Part shown: piece by piece, positions 41,669-42,732 of the stretch | Numbering within the stretch: position 1 is the stretch's first letter | Layout: the number at the start of each line of letters is the position of its first letter | Assembly: GCA_041747755.1 (NCBI GenBank) | Contig: JBGTEN010000239.1 | Span: forward strand, 1 to 42,732 | DNA: 42,732 bases | Reading direction: 5' to 3' | Origin: Aurantibrevibacter sp041747755 | Lineage (GTDB): Bacteria > Bacteroidota > Bacteroidia > Flavobacteriales > Flavobacteriaceae | The notes under the pieces: model-generated | The model's database searches: none | The model's input: the letters and a program-made list of their open reading frames with translations, nothing else | What the model was told of the DNA's origin: nothing | Made by a program: the position numbers and the translations under genes

Positions 41669-42475
41669 CAATTTATAATGGTTTAAAAGTAGTTTCTCAT
41701 ATACTTTATCGGGTAAAACTTTCTTTAAGACCAAAGAAAATCGTTGCATGTAGGAACCTACCTGATAGTGAACTTTTGGATTTCTTTTTTGAATGATATG
41801 ATAAACCTTTTGTGCAACCTGATGTGGATTGTTTGCGGTGTCTACTTCTTTATTGATTAATTCAAGAGTACTTTCATATGCTTTCTTATAGGGAGAGCCT
41901 TCTATAATAGGCGCATGATAACGTCCTACGGCAATATTAGTAGCAAAGTCTCCCGGAGCCAAATTGGTGATATGAATACCATGGTCTTTCACCTCAAGGC
42001 GCAAAGCTTCTGTCAGGAGTTCTAATGCACCTTTACTCGCAGAGTAAATACCTCTGTATGGTAAGCCCATATAGCCCGCGATTGAAGTTATGTTTATAAT
42101 TAGGCCTTTTTTTTCTTTCCGCATATAAGGAAGAACTCCCTTAATCATAGCTATTGGACCATGAAAGTTTGTTCTAAAAGCATTTAAAATTTCATTCTCC
42201 GGGGTTTCTTCAATTGGTCCTGTTATCCCTACTCCTGCATTGTTCACCAAAACATCAATTTTACCTTCTTTCGCTAATAGGTTAGTGATGGCTTTTGTAA
42301 TACTAGATTCATCTCTTACATCTAGTTCTAATAAGTTAAAGTGCTCAAAATCTTTGTGTAAAGCCACGTTCCTTGTTGTCCCGTAGACAGTGTAACCTTT
42401 TTCGGTTAAATAGATACTAATTGCCTTGCCTATTCCTGAGGTGCCTCCCGTAATCAAAACAACCTTATGCTCCAT
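41666..42475 (-). CDS. SDR-family oxidoreductase (classical)
   Basis: 269-residue short-chain dehydrogenase. NAD(P) loop VLITGGTSGIGKAIS at about 6-20 (TGxxxGIG), LDVRDESS, the NNAGVG motif near 90, catalytic Ser in INITSIAGYMG, and the YSASKGA motif with catalytic Tyr and Lys near 152-157, followed by LAPGDFATN. The C-terminal extension (VHYQVGSYMQRFSLVLKKVLPD) is like that of 11-beta-HSD/retinol-type SDRs that act on lipids or ketones, but the substrate is unknown. It lies between the SRP RNA gene and the transaldolase gene on the same strand. Confidence 0.9.
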   Translation of the reverse strand: MEHKVVLITGGTSGIGKAISIYLTEKGYTVYGTTRNVALHKDFEHFNLLELDVRDESSITKAITNLLAKEGKIDVLVNNAGVGITGPIEETPENEILNAFRTNFHGPIAMIKGVLPYMRKEKKGLIINITSIAGYMGLPYRGIYSASKGALELLTEALRLEVKDHGIHITNLAPGDFATNIAVGRYHAPIIEGSPYKKAYESTLELINKEVDTANNPHQVAQKVYHIIQKRNPKVHYQVGSYMQRFSLVLKKVLPDKVYEKLLLNHYKL

Positions 42476-42601
42476 TAAAATCCTATTAGATTACAAATTA
42501 ACAAATAAAAAAGAAATTACAATACGCGATTGAAAAGCGCTGTATCAACTGATTTATGGATTCTAAAAAAATACAAATTAGGATATTCTTGCGAAGAAAA
42601 A

Positions 42602-42697
42602 TGGCAAGCGACCTACATCGCACCGCTACAACCACATACCCTTGCTGCGTTCCCACCCTGGGGGATTTTGCAGGAGCTGGTCGTGTAGGACTTGCCG
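42602..42697 (-). ncRNA. ffs: Signal recognition particle RNA (4.5S-type, ffs)
   Basis: On the minus strand the ends pair: GGCAAG (42696-42691) with CTTGCC (42608-42603) and CCTACA (42689-42684) with TGTAGG (42617-42612), giving a long rod. The tip has CCCAGGGTGGGAACGCAGCA (from about 42663), which fits SRP domain IV with the GGAA-type tetraloop and the opposite GCAGCA strand bound by Ffh. Five T follow the closing stem (42601-42597), so the helix also serves as a terminator. Length about 96 bases matches the small bacterial SRP RNA. A protein frame of 76 codons over this stretch is rejected. Confidence 0.9.
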
Positions 42698-42700
42698 GTG

Positions 42701-42730
42701 CAAATATACAATCTTTTAAATTTGGCACAA
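42701..42730 (-). promoter_or_regulatory. Full-consensus promoter of the SRP RNA gene
   Basis: Minus strand: TTG (42730-42728), exactly 19 bases, TATATTTG (42708-42701) followed by C. This is the textbook Bacteroidota arrangement and fixes the RNA start near 42694-42697. Confidence 0.8.
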
Positions 42731-42732
42731 TC

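Noticed and set aside
42498..42728. 76-codon minus-strand open frame
   Set aside because: It overlaps the SRP RNA and its promoter; composition and motifs fit an RNA gene, not a protein.

Overview
The window is from a Bacteroidota chromosome, most likely a marine member of the Flavobacteriaceae. The grounds are the low-GC DNA, Bacteroidota-type protein families (S9 peptidases, TlpA-like lipoproteins, DUF2853, fasciclin proteins), a menaquinone gene cluster, and promoters of the Bacteroidota form TTG-N18-20-TAnnTTTG. The genus cannot be fixed from sequence alone. Nothing looks like a phage, plasmid, insertion sequence or CRISPR array; it reads as a core-genome segment.

Layout. 1-14.7 kb, almost all minus strand: a split menaquinone cluster. 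menI-menF-menD(-DUF2853) make 2-succinyl-cyclohexadiene intermediates. A SPOR-like membrane protein and menA are followed by a LytTR response regulator. Next come a 565-base non-coding gap, a TPR sensor histidine kinase and a UPF0173 hydrolase. Finally menC, a CPBP membrane protease, menE and an M24 peptidase (cut by the window edge) lie head to tail. An S1-domain CvfB-like protein sits between the two halves. menB and menH were not seen. 14.8-24.2 kb: an acetyltransferase, an exported hypothetical, dnaK, L-serine dehydratase, an S9 exopeptidase and a Tat-type Gfo/Idh/MocA oxidoreductase. 24.3-31.1 kb: a lysine-rich tail protein, an NTF2-like secreted protein, panB overlapping an RluA-type pseudouridine synthase, a Bacteroidota helical-repeat protein, and leuA-leuB. 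31.1-42.7 kb: a TlpA-like lipoprotein, pheT, a fasciclin protein, a two-TM hypothetical, a lipoprotein, an ABC-F ATPase, a thioredoxin-fold lipoprotein without CxxC, an FSA/TalC-type transaldolase, an SDR and, at the very end on the minus strand, the SRP RNA gene with a full-consensus promoter.

The most interesting signal is in the 565-base gap between the response-regulator and kinase genes. Two unrelated stretches have exactly the same architecture, reading leftward: ACAACA-N15-ACAACA (21-base period, typical of LytTR-family operators), then 28 bases, then a TAnnTTTG -7 element. One copy is about 135 bases upstream of the kinase gene and the other lies 264 bases further upstream. I read these as two promoters activated by the adjacent LytTR regulator. 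A 43-codon open frame lies between them. Secondary points are three TTG starts in the men/regulator block, a hairpin against the kinase start codon, a 15-base inverted repeat between convergent genes, and a C-terminal cysteine on the serine dehydratase.
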